Origin: Clostridia bacterium | GTDB taxonomy: Bacteria > Bacillota > Clostridia > Oscillospirales > Acutalibacteraceae | Reading direction: 5' to 3' | DNA length: 8,317 nucleotides | Assembly: GCA_900755895.1 (NCBI GenBank) | Contig: CAAEIG010000233.1 | Coordinates: forward strand, 1 to 8,317 | Part shown: one piece after another, positions 1-5,148 of the stretch | Numbering within the stretch: the first letter of the stretch is position 1 | Layout: every line of letters starts with the position of its first letter | Position numbers and translations under genes: made by a program | The notes under the pieces: model-generated | The model's input: only the letters and a program-made list of their open reading frames with translations | Database searches by the model: none | Told to the model about the DNA's origin: nothing

Positions 1-188
1 TCAAACACCATCGTGTTCGTATCCCGGTTAGAAAGCGCGCAGTCTCTCTCGTCATCCCCCGCCTCAAAGTCCTTTGACGGAGTATTGTGATAGATCTCCC
101 GTGCCTTCTTCTCAGCCTCCTCATCGCTGTCCGCGTCAAACCACACCGCAATGCGGCGGGTCTGCTCCATGGTGAGGCAATAATTCAT
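1..188 (-). CDS. Unknown small acidic protein, 3' end outside the window
   Basis: The reading frame starts with ATG at 188 and stays open for 62 codons to the window edge, so the C-terminus is missing. AAGGAGG lies about 10 bases upstream. The start overlaps the stop of the NADAR gene as ATGA, the usual sign of translational coupling, so it is the sixth gene of the minus-strand operon. The visible protein begins MNYCLTMEQTRRIAVWFDAD and continues with an acidic/charged helix (DSDEEAEKKAREIY) and a DFEAGDDERD segment. No signal peptide or membrane segment is visible. I do not recognise the family and assign no function. Confidence 0.8.
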   Translation of the reverse strand, partial: MNYCLTMEQTRRIAVWFDADSDEEAEKKAREIYHNTPSKDFEAGDDERDCALSNRDTNTMVF

Positions 189-667
189 GTTCTACCATCC
201 TCCTTATAGCTCGCCATGTAATCTGCGCGCAGCTCCATGAGCAAACGTCCCAGATTGTTCCGGCCGCGTCTGCCCCCACAGCGGGAACAGGTGCAGCAGC
301 CCCAATAGTTATCGTGCCAGGTGTTGCCCTCCACCAAGACCGCGCCGCCGGTGGCAAGCAGTTTGGGGATCAGGTCAGGATTTTCACTGAATTTATGGAC
401 GAGCAGGTTGTGCATGATGGTCCGTTTCCGCGCATCCCAGTCATCCCGCATCCGGATCTGGCGCCCGCGGCGCTTTGCCTGCTCAGGCGTCATGGCCAGA
501 AACTGCGCCCGATCCCGGTGGTCCGCACACTTTGCCGCTTGAAAAGCCGCCTCCACGGAAGGAAAGGTCATGCCATAGAAGGTCACGCGGCAAGGGTGGA
601 AATTACTCAGGAAAGCGTAAGGGCCAGTGAAACGGGCTATGACCTCCCTGTGCTGATCAGACACCAT
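185..667 (-). CDS. NADAR-family (DUF1768, YbiA-like) N-glycosidase
   Basis: A 160-aa protein, a normal length for a single NADAR domain. Seen: an N-terminal GPYAFLSNF block (residues 15-23), the segment FPSVEAAFQAAK (35-46), then GNTWHDNYWG (114-123) and a C-terminal NNLGRLLMELR block (137-147), in the order expected for the family. A cysteine cluster (C124, C125, C127, C130) sits between the WG and NNLG blocks and could bind metal. Known of the family: NADAR proteins cleave N-glycosidic bonds; YbiA-type members act on riboflavin-pathway intermediates, and others remove ADP-ribose from guanine in DNA, opposing DarT-type toxins. Which substrate applies here cannot be read from sequence; no DarT gene is visible nearby. 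The ATG at 667 is the first Met of the conserved region; it overlaps the upstream gene by 11 bases, with a GAAGGCGGTGAGG purine-rich stretch before it. The stop overlaps the next gene by 4 bases. The longer frame upstream lies over the preceding gene and is not needed. Confidence 0.9.
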   Translation of the reverse strand: MVSDQHREVIARFTGPYAFLSNFHPCRVTFYGMTFPSVEAAFQAAKCADHRDRAQFLAMTPEQAKRRGRQIRMRDDWDARKRTIMHNLLVHKFSENPDLIPKLLATGGAVLVEGNTWHDNYWGCCTCSRCGGRRGRNNLGRLLMELRADYMASYKEDGRT

Positions 668-1064
668 CCTCACCGCCTTCTTTTGCCTTCTGCAGCCCCT
701 GCCGCTTGATGTCGGCGTAGCGGCAACCTGGCCAATTTCCAATGTCACACTGTAGGCAGTTGGTCTGCACGCAGTGTTCCTCCAAACAATCCCTGCAAAG
801 TGAAGCGCCCACATACTCATATTTCGCCTGGAAGAAGGGCCTGAGTCCCTGTACCAGTTGGATCAAGGGGCGGCCGCACTTTTCGCAGTTTTGCTCCCGC
901 CATTGGACCGGTTCTGCCTTCTCGTATTCGATGGGCTCCCCGCACCTCGGGCAAAAGCGCCATTGGTCGTCATGCTGGTCGGGGGCCGGCAGGGACCGGC
1001 CGCAGGTTGAGCACCAATACCGCTGTACAATATTGGGCGCTTCTTGTGTGATTTTCGGGATCAT
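657..1064 (-). CDS. Cysteine-rich, zinc-ribbon-like protein of unknown function
   Basis: A 135-aa soluble protein with twelve cysteines, most in CxxC pairs: C18/C21 (WCSTCGR), C38/C41 (FCPRCGEP), C60/C63 (NCEKCGRPL), C90/C93 (LCRDCLEEHC), then C98, C103/C106 and C114. CxxCG knuckles of this type normally bind structural zinc, so I infer two or three zinc-ribbon units; iron-sulfur binding is less likely given the knuckle form. The ATG at 1064 overlaps the preceding gene's stop as ATGA, and GGGGAGG lies 9 bases upstream, which fixes the start. The 3' end overlaps the NADAR start. Such ribbons often serve in nucleic-acid or protein contacts, but no specific role can be assigned. Its place between a radical SAM gene and a NADAR gene suggests, only as inference, work in the same process. 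Confidence 0.85.
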   Translation of the reverse strand: MIPKITQEAPNIVQRYWCSTCGRSLPAPDQHDDQWRFCPRCGEPIEYEKAEPVQWREQNCEKCGRPLIQLVQGLRPFFQAKYEYVGASLCRDCLEEHCVQTNCLQCDIGNWPGCRYADIKRQGLQKAKEGGEDGV

Positions 1065-1396
1065 ACTCCGATACCTCCCCTATTTTCAGATTCCAACGGT
1101 GTCTTTTCGTTTTTGGGCGGCTCCAGTCCAAATAAGCAGCAGGCATCCCGAAACCCCTGCTCAATTTTTGCCCAGTGTTTACGTGCGGCTGGGTGAAAAT
1201 AAGACTGCTCTATCCGCACCAAGCACATCCCATGCTCATTCCTCGGGTCATACACACGGAAAACAGTATCCCGGACATATTTGCCTTGGAATGTGGTGTG
1301 GGCCGTGATATAGCCGGCATGCGGACCGTGCTCATGGTACTCAAGATCTGAAACATAGACCCCTGGAGCCGGCATGAAAGCATAATGGATTTTCAT
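1061..1396 (-). CDS. Unknown 111-aa protein in the NADAR/radical SAM operon
   Basis: The ATG at 1396 has GGAGG 10 bases upstream and lies 6 bases after the radical SAM stop; the 3' end overlaps the zinc-ribbon gene by 4 bases. The protein begins MKIHYAFMPAPGVYVSDLEY and is rich in histidine and aromatic residues in its first two thirds (H21, H23, H26, H33, Y29, F36, Y40, F46), reading as beta-rich, followed by a more helical segment around ARKHWAKIEQGFRDACCLFG (71-90). The C-terminus is charged and probably flexible. There is no signal peptide or membrane segment. I do not recognise the family; tight coupling to its neighbours is the main clue to its role. Confidence 0.82.
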   Translation of the reverse strand: MKIHYAFMPAPGVYVSDLEYHEHGPHAGYITAHTTFQGKYVRDTVFRVYDPRNEHGMCLVRIEQSYFHPAARKHWAKIEQGFRDACCLFGLEPPKNEKTPLESENRGGIGV

Positions 1397-1402
1397 TTTC
1401 GC

Positions 1403-1900
1403 TCAGCCTCCATACGGCCGAAACCGCATCAGCACCTCACCCTGGGGCAAGGGACAGTTAGGGATCCAAGCCATGTGATCTTTGACCTGCCATCTCTCGC
1501 TGCTTGCAACCGGCCCCACCTCTTCAAAGATGTTCAGCCGGAGCGATTTCCCGTCTAAACTTTGTGTGGACTGGTCAAAGCGCCAGAAGGGCAGGCAGTC
1601 GCCCGGTTCATGCAGGGTCAGCGTCACTCCGTCAAGGATCGGCATCAGTTCATCAAGGCCCTGTGTCCTCGCCGTGTAGAGATAGATGGGCGCCTGGGTC
1701 TGGGCGCGGATTTCCGCTACGGCCTCCCGGATAATTTCCGGATGCAGCATCGGCTCTCCGCCCGTGAGCATGATGACCTGGTAGGGCGTAAAGTCCCTGC
1801 AGACCGGAAGGGATCGGAGATCCCAGTCCCTGTTGCAGCAACCGGGACAGTCCCGGTCACATTCCTCAAAGAGCAGCAGGCGCAGTTTTTCATCCGCCAT
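1403..1900 (-). CDS. Minimal radical SAM protein
   Basis: A 165-aa protein with a CX3CX2C cluster motif (C14, C18, C21, within FEECDRDCPGC) and the S-adenosylmethionine-contacting TGGEP motif (G47-P50). These place it among radical SAM enzymes, which bind a [4Fe-4S] cluster and make a 5'-deoxyadenosyl radical under anaerobic conditions. It is short compared with typical members (200-400 aa) and near the size of NrdG-type activases, so the barrel is minimal and there is no auxiliary-cluster domain. No glycyl-radical or ribonucleotide reductase partner lies nearby. C-terminal residues include WIPNCPLPQGEVLMRFRPYGG. Start: an upstream GTG at 1906 would overlap the previous stop as GTGA but has its GGAGGAG directly against it; the ATG at 1900 sits 5-8 bases from that site and is preferred. 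The substrate is unknown; neighbours suggest a peptide, nucleotide or ADP-ribose-related target, as inference only. Confidence 0.88.
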   Translation of the reverse strand: MADEKLRLLLFEECDRDCPGCCNRDWDLRSLPVCRDFTPYQVIMLTGGEPMLHPEIIREAVAEIRAQTQAPIYLYTARTQGLDELMPILDGVTLTLHEPGDCLPFWRFDQSTQSLDGKSLRLNIFEEVGPVASSERWQVKDHMAWIPNCPLPQGEVLMRFRPYGG

Positions 1901-1902
1901 AG

Positions 1903-2139
1903 TCACTCCTCCTCGTCATCATCCATCTCGTCCAGGCAGTCCGCCACGTCCGATTCCTGGAGATAGAAGGTCCCCACCAGTTCCTCCTCGGTGAAGCCGG
2001 CTCTAAAAAGTTTGTTAATCACTTCATGGGTGTGGCCGCCGGCATCATTGAACATCTGGTCGATCATGGCATTGATCAGTTCTATGGCACGTTCCTCAGA
2101 GATGGTTTGTGGTTTTCCAACATTTGTTTCATTGGGCAT
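1903..2139 (-). CDS. Small acidic helical protein, first gene of the minus-strand operon
   Basis: A 78-aa protein starting MPNETNVGKPQTISEERAIE. It reads as a few short helices: residues 15-32 (ERAIELINAMIDQMF), then EVINKLFRAGFTEEELVGTFYLQESDVADCL (39-69), ending in an acidic tail DEMDDDEEE. The GFTEEELVGTFYLQESDVADCL part resembles a small helix-turn-helix-like bundle common in short Clostridia proteins, but I do not recognise a named family. The frame can be extended upstream to 2223, but that would start inside a terminator hairpin; AAAGGAG lies 11 bases before the ATG at 2139, which I take as the start. It is the first gene after the tandem-terminator leader, and the radical SAM gene follows 2 bases after its stop. 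Confidence 0.8.
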   Translation of the reverse strand: MPNETNVGKPQTISEERAIELINAMIDQMFNDAGGHTHEVINKLFRAGFTEEELVGTFYLQESDVADCLDEMDDDEEE

Positions 2140-2195
2140 TTGTTTTTCAACTCCTTTTCTTATTTTTGCGGCCCCGCCGCCTGGGGTATCTATAT

Positions 2196-2230
2196 AAAAA
2201 GGCACATGAGCTTGAATGCTCATGTGCCTT
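2196..2230 (-). terminator. Second leader terminator of the minus-strand operon
   Basis: A perfect 13-bp inverted repeat (2199-2211 with 2218-2230, AAGGCACATGAGC and its complement) with a 6-base loop, followed on the minus strand by TTTTT and then ATATAGAT. It lies between the first terminator and the first gene of the operon, so transcripts must read through it to express the operon. The TTTTTATATAGAT tail recurs after the equivalent hairpin at 4429-4463. Confidence 0.85.
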
Positions 2231-2278
2231 GTAACATACTGTTTCAGATGGAATTATGATAGAAAATCTGATGAAAGC

Positions 2279-2318
2279 AAAAAAGTTCCCAAAGGCCGGC
2301 ACGACCTCTGGGAACTTT
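2279..2318 (-). terminator. First leader terminator (end of RNA element copy 1)
   Basis: A 14-bp stem (2305-2318 with 2282-2295; one G-U pair) with a 9-base loop, followed by six T on the minus strand. The 3' arm holds GGCCTTTGGG with loop CGTG just before it, both shared with the terminator at 4357-4394. Confidence 0.9.
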
Positions 2319-2364
2319 GAAACACAGAAACTGTATTTGCCTCAGGCAAACTGCTGATACTGTA
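2279..2364 (-). ncRNA. 86-nt structured RNA element, copy 1 (leader or small RNA)
   Basis: The element begins TACAGTATCAG exactly 8 bases after a TATAAT box, forms a small hairpin (TTTGCC-TGA-GGCAAA, 2336-2350) and ends with the intrinsic terminator at 2279-2318. Its counterpart at 4309-4394 has the same length from TACAG to the end of the T run, and about three quarters of the positions match in a hand alignment. Stem pairing is kept where bases differ. Copy 1 precedes the radical SAM/NADAR operon. It could be a cis-acting leader whose terminators are bypassed on a signal, or it could release a small RNA of roughly 85-90 nt. I do not recognise it as a named RNA family. Confidence 0.75.
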
Positions 2365-2371
2365 TGTCCGT

Positions 2372-2400
2372 ATTATATCTGATTGGTTTGGGAATTGCAA
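2372..2400 (-). promoter_or_regulatory. Promoter of the minus-strand radical SAM/NADAR operon
   Basis: TTGCAA (-35, 2395-2400) and TATAAT (-10, 2372-2377) are separated by 17 bases, a near-consensus housekeeping sigma promoter. Transcription would start around 2364-2366, at the first bases of the 86-nt RNA element. Confidence 0.88.
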
Positions 2401-2472
2401 GCAGTTCATGCAGCCAGGCGCTGGCCGGACAGGGGCGCAGCGCCAAAAGACGTTACTGCTAAGGAAATCCTC

Positions 2473-2571
2473 ATGACGACTTCTACGCAAGCCCTCTATT
2501 CCCTCTCGTGGGTGCGTTATGAACTGCTCATCAGCAATCGTCTAACTGTCTGTGAACAGATGTCCCCCTAA
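2473..2571 (+). CDS. Possible 32-aa peptide (doubtful)
   Basis: The ATG at 2473 has AAGGAA 6 bases upstream and opens a 32-codon frame (MTTSTQALYSLSWVRYELLI then SNRLTVCEQMSP) ending in TAA. The composition looks protein-like, with an aromatic/hydrophobic core. The frame is open further upstream but without another good start. No promoter is evident in front of it. It could be a genuine small protein, a gene remnant, or chance. Confidence 0.3.
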   Translation: MTTSTQALYSLSWVRYELLISNRLTVCEQMSP

Positions 2572-2600
2572 TTGCCGAATTCTTATAACCGTGCTATCAT
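2572..2600 (+). promoter_or_regulatory. Likely promoter for the small gene at 2705
   Basis: TTGCCG (2572-2577) and TATCAT (2595-2600) are spaced by 17 bases on the plus strand. The predicted start would give a leader of about 95 bases before the GTG at 2705. Confidence 0.55.
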
Positions 2601-2704
2601 ATGGACTGACAGGGCACAAACGGTGCGCAGTCCGGCTCTGGCTATCTTCCACGCAGCCATCTGCGATGTGGCAGCCCATACACTGATAGAAACGAGGAAT
2701 AATT

Positions 2705-2958
2705 GTGAAGACTGATCTAAGACACAACACCGGCGCCGGAAAACGGGAAGCCTTGTTGGACGGTGTCAAACATATGACGGTTTCTGGATATGAGCCAGTG
2801 ATCCTCACCAGCCAGGACGTAGAGGCGGAACTTGACTCGCTTCAAAAACAACCCGGTCCGCAGGACAACTCCAAAGATGGCTGAAAGCACTCGGTATAGA
2901 AGACATCGCAATCCCGGCCATACTGTCCGTCTTTCCTGTGGTGGAACTGGCAACGTAG
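2705..2958 (+). pseudogene. Small gene with an apparent frameshift at an A5 run
   Basis: A GTG start at 2705 with GAGGA about 6 bases upstream opens a frame beginning VKTDLRHNTGAGKREALLDG and continuing VKHMTVSGYEPVILTSQDVEAELDSLQK, which reads as real protein. In this frame it ends at TGA 2882-2884 (59 aa) with a poor-looking tail. If the reading slips back one base at AAAAA (2844-2848), it continues as TTRSAGQLQRWLKALGIEDI then AIPAILSVFPVVELAT and stops at TAG 2956-2958, giving an 84-aa product with a far more protein-like second half. The simplest reading is a one-base deletion in the A run, or a sequencing error there; slippage or programmed -1 frameshifting is possible. The family is not recognised. 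It converges with the Fic gene. Confidence 0.5.
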
Positions 2959-3017
2959 CGATCCGAGAAAAGTAATTTCTGTTTTAGGAACCCATACACG
3001 GCAACCGGCTCGGTGTC

Positions 3018-4184
3018 TCACTTGACGCTGTATTTGACCCGGTTTCCATACTTTGTCCTGCGCAGGAGGCCCATCCCCTCGAATTTCAGGACGAAACTGC
3101 GGATGGTGGCATAGGCGGCGCTGCCGAAATCCCGCTCCAGCTGCTTTGTAGAGAACTCCCCTCCGCCATAAGCGGACAGTACGAACTGCCACAAGTCCTT
3201 TTCCTTCTCCGTCACGCTGCCCGAGGCCAGAGCCGCCTGAAAATGCTCCGTTGTCGAGGCCGCCGGGAGCGCATTGCTCAGTTTGTGGTAGACATTTTCA
3301 ACGAAATACACCAGGAAGGGCGTCACATCCAGGACGCCGCTGATCCGGGCATTCTGTTCGATGAGCGTGTATGCGTCATAGTATCCCTTCCGGCTCCGCT
3401 CGATGAATCCGGACAGCGGCACAAACAGAGCGGAGGAATATCCGCGCTGCACCAGATACCACAGGTGCAGCAGCCGCGCCATTCTTCCGTTCCCATCAAA
3501 GTAGGGATGCAGGTAGGCCAGATCGAAGTGGAGCAGCGCAGCCTTCAGCAGGTCATTCATATCGCCGTCCATATTGGCAAATTCAATCAGAGCGCCCATG
3601 TACTCCGGGAGTTTCTTCCAACTCAGGCCCGTGTGCTCCACCTTGTCTCCCACCACATAGACGCTGTCGTTCCGGTAGAGATTGCCCGGCAGCAGGCGGT
3701 CTTCCTCTGGGAGAAGGACCCCAATGGTCATCTCGTACAGCTGGTGAAGGTTCTCTTCGCTGATTTGATGGGCCGGATCCACGATAAATTCCAGGCCCTT
3801 CTTCATGGCGTAAATCCGTTTTTCTGACTCATTCGCAGGTGCATAACCGTAGAGTATCTTCCGGACGCTGTCACGGGATGTGTCAATCTGCTCAATGGAA
3901 AGCGTCGAGACGATCTCCTCCTCCATCGCCTTGATGCCATAGGGCTGGCTGCTGTCCTGCGGTGTAAGCAGCACCCGGGCCGCAGAGAGCCGCACCTGCG
4001 CGACACTCTCCAGATAGACCATCTGCCCCCCATCGAAATCCTTTAGGGGCAGCGCATGATAAAAGCTGCCTTTCAGCAGGCTGACAAACTCTGCGAGATC
4101 AGCCTGCGGGTATTTGTATTTCAGTTTCTTCAAGTCCGTCACGCTCTTATCCGAAAGCATCTTTGTAAACAGCCCGGCATCCAT
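3018..4184 (-). CDS. Fic-domain protein (probable AMP transferase) with C-terminal winged helix
   Basis: A 388-aa protein with the Fic active-site motif HPYFDGNGRMAR (H226-R237); the usual Phe after HP is Tyr here, while the catalytic His, the acidic residue and GNGR are intact. Residues 90-105 (EIVSTLSIEQIDTSR) match the N-terminal inhibitory helix of class II Fic proteins, with T94-x3-E98 as the [S/T]xxxE core, although the following Gly/Asn is Gln. The C-terminal part (about 325-388, EKEKDLWQF...MGLLRRTKYGNRVKYSV) looks like a winged helix. Known of the family: Fic enzymes transfer AMP or another nucleotide-derived group to protein hydroxyls; the target here is unknown. Start: ATG at 4184 with GGAGG 9 bases upstream; the longer frame to 4286 runs through the promoter and is rejected. 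It is a single-gene unit with its own promoter, divergent from the operon at 4273. No clear terminator follows it. Confidence 0.92.
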   Translation of the reverse strand: MDAGLFTKMLSDKSVTDLKKLKYKYPQADLAEFVSLLKGSFYHALPLKDFDGGQMVYLESVAQVRLSAARVLLTPQDSSQPYGIKAMEEEIVSTLSIEQIDTSRDSVRKILYGYAPANESEKRIYAMKKGLEFIVDPAHQISEENLHQLYEMTIGVLLPEEDRLLPGNLYRNDSVYVVGDKVEHTGLSWKKLPEYMGALIEFANMDGDMNDLLKAALLHFDLAYLHPYFDGNGRMARLLHLWYLVQRGYSSALFVPLSGFIERSRKGYYDAYTLIEQNARISGVLDVTPFLVYFVENVYHKLSNALPAASTTEHFQAALASGSVTEKEKDLWQFVLSAYGGGEFSTKQLERDFGSAAYATIRSFVLKFEGMGLLRRTKYGNRVKYSVK

Positions 4185-4187
4185 CCC

Positions 4188-4203
4188 ATATCGCCTCCGA
4201 TAT
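4188..4203 (-). promoter_or_regulatory. Hairpin/dyad around the Fic ribosome binding site
   Basis: ATATCG-GAGG-CGATAT forms a 6-bp perfect dyad with the Shine-Dalgarno GAGG exactly in the 4-base centre. In the mRNA it would present or restrict the ribosome binding site; as DNA it could be an operator. It may also be chance. Confidence 0.4.
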
Positions 4204-4207
4204 TTTG

Positions 4208-4253
4208 TAGTATCAATTAGTATCAGTATAACAAATGATGCCCCAATCTGCAA
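4208..4253 (-). promoter_or_regulatory. Fic promoter with adjacent direct repeats
   Basis: On the minus strand TTGCAG (4248-4253) and TATACT (4225-4230) are 17 bases apart, a good housekeeping promoter. Immediately downstream, over the expected start site, the 8-base TAGTATCA (plus-strand sense) occurs at 4208-4215 and 4218-4225 with a 10-base period. A helical-turn repeat here could be an operator, possibly for autoregulation through the protein's winged helix; that is inference. Confidence 0.7.
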
Positions 4254-4272
4254 GGATAAAATCATCCCCGTA

Positions 4273-4301
4273 TTGCCATTCCACACTCTCTGCGGTATAA
4301 T
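4273..4301 (+). promoter_or_regulatory. Promoter of the plus-strand four-gene operon
   Basis: TTGCCA (4273-4278) and TATAAT (4296-4301) have a 17-base spacer. The start is predicted near 4308-4309, at the first base of RNA element copy 2. Its -35 is about 20 bases from the -35 of the divergent Fic promoter. Confidence 0.88.
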
Positions 4302-4308
4302 GGATATG

Positions 4309-4394
4309 TACAGTATCAGAAATTGCCTAAGGCAATTAAAGTAAGCCGTGTTTCACAGCGTCTGAAGGCCGTGTTGGCCTTTGGGCGCTTTTTT
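4309..4394 (+). ncRNA. 86-nt structured RNA element, copy 2 (leader or small RNA)
   Basis: It begins TACAGTATCAG 8 bases after the TATAAT box, as in copy 1, then forms AATTGCC-TAA-GGCAATT (4321-4337) and ends in a terminator. Shared blocks with copy 1 are TACAGTATCAG, TTGCCT-AGGCAA, GTGTTTCA, the CGTG loop and GGCCTTTGGG plus T6. Where the terminator 5' arms differ, the 3' arm compensates (T-A pairs in copy 1 become C-G and G-C here). It precedes the four-gene plus operon, so both copies sit in the same position relative to an operon. Confidence 0.75.
4357..4394 (+). terminator. First leader terminator of the plus-strand operon
   Basis: The stem 4357-4370 with 4376-4389 (AGCGTCTGAAGGCC with GGCCTTTGGGCGCT, two wobble pairs) has a 5-base loop and is followed by an uninterrupted T run to 4394. 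Confidence 0.9.
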
Positions 4395-4428
4395 CTGTTT
4401 CTGGGCAAAAATTTGATGAGCGCGCCAC

Positions 4429-4463
4429 AAAGCATCTGAGGAACTCTCTTCAGGTGCTTTTTT
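4429..4463 (+). terminator. Second leader terminator of the plus-strand operon
   Basis: The stem AAGCATCTGA (4430-4439) with TCAGGTGCTT (4450-4459), one wobble pair, is followed by T6 and then ATATAGATCC. This matches the position and tail of the second terminator upstream of the minus-strand operon, although the stem sequence is different. Confidence 0.82.
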
Positions 4464-4502
4464 ATATAGATCCTGGTCACGGCCGGGGCTCCCCTGTTCT
4501 GC

Positions 4503-4522
4503 GGCGCGCTCCGGAGCGTGCC
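4503..4522 (+). other. GC-rich near-palindrome in the leader just before the first gene
   Basis: GGCGCGCTCC followed by GGAGCGTGCC is a nearly perfect self-complementary 20-mer about 23 bases before the ribosome binding site. It lacks a T tract, so it is not a terminator. It may be an RNA stem in the leader or a DNA operator; there is no equivalent palindrome at the same place in the minus-strand leader, though a short GGCGGCGGGGCCGC stretch is found there. Confidence 0.4.
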
Positions 4523-4560
4523 GATCACATAGATATCTCAAACGAAAAGGAGTGATTGAC

Positions 4561-5094
4561 TTGGGTATCAGCAACTGCTGCGTGTTCGGAAAATATGAGG
4601 GTCTCTATTTCATCGACTACGATGACATCCATGTATTCCGCCATAAGGACTGCGACCCGGACGGTTCCGCCGAGGCCAGGTTCCTGCGCGATCTGGACTA
4701 CGGGGAGCTGACGGGCGGCGACTGGATCTTTGATGACCTGGCCACGCAGATTGTACAGCAGGAGGTCCTGGACTCCTTCACCAGCGACTTCCTGCGGATG
4801 TTCCCTAATTTCAGCAAGACCTGTCCGGACCTGTGGATCTCCCGGAGCCAGAAGGCCATCCTGGAGAGTCCTCTCTTTTACCTCTGTCTGGAGGACAACA
4901 ACTGGTCGCTTGCTGTGGAGCTGATCCAAAAAGAGCCGCCGCAGGGCCGGTCCTACGCGGCCCTCCAGGCCAGGTGCTACCAGCGGTACTTGACAGGGAT
5001 CGCGCGGTGCCTGCTGAACCATCTACCCAGTGTAGGGCTCTATACGGGTCCCTGGACTTCCGCGCGCCTCAGGCGCGAAGAACTGAGCGCATGA
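4561..5094 (+). CDS. Unknown 177-aa protein, first gene of the plus-strand operon
   Basis: A TTG start at 4561 is chosen because AAAAGGAG ends 8 bases before it; the GTG at 4552 overlaps that site and is too close. The protein begins MGISNCCVFGKYEGLYFIDY, with an aromatic/acidic N-terminal part (FIDYDDIHVFRHKD) that reads as beta-rich, then a mainly helical segment (about residues 55-165) including SRSQKAILESPLFYLCLEDN, and a basic C-terminus (TSARLRREELSA). No signal peptide, membrane segment or catalytic motif is recognised. The gene lies after the tandem-terminator leader and 54 bases before the next gene. Function unknown. Confidence 0.82.
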   Translation: MGISNCCVFGKYEGLYFIDYDDIHVFRHKDCDPDGSAEARFLRDLDYGELTGGDWIFDDLATQIVQQEVLDSFTSDFLRMFPNFSKTCPDLWISRSQKAILESPLFYLCLEDNNWSLAVELIQKEPPQGRSYAALQARCYQRYLTGIARCLLNHLPSVGLYTGPWTSARLRREELSA

Positions 5095-5148
5095 CGCTGT
5101 CAGGACAAGCACGCCAAACCATCGGACATCTGATTGAGGAGGTTCCAT

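Larger units (their letters stand above)
2401..2704. other. Intergenic stretch without a secure gene
   Basis: This stretch separates the leftward operon promoter from a plus-strand small gene. It holds a doubtful 32-aa ORF (2473-2571) and a likely promoter (2572-2600), both listed separately, and an imperfect GGCGCTG/CAGCGCC inverted repeat near 2417-2444. No convincing longer coding frame is visible on either strand. Confidence 0.5.

Noticed and set aside
2140..2223. N-terminal extension of the first minus-strand operon gene, or a leader peptide within the leader
   Set aside because: The extension starts within the terminator hairpin, has no Shine-Dalgarno and encodes poly-Gly/Ala from a GC stretch; the ATG at 2139 has a proper site. 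No separate leader peptide with a regulatory codon run is seen.
2705..2884. Resemblance of GYEPVILTSQDV to C-terminal FlhA-type sequences
   Set aside because: The match is short and based on common residues; nothing else in the window relates to flagella.
3243..3827. A 194-codon plus-strand open frame
   Set aside because: It is antisense to the Fic gene across its catalytic motif; no initiation site supports it.
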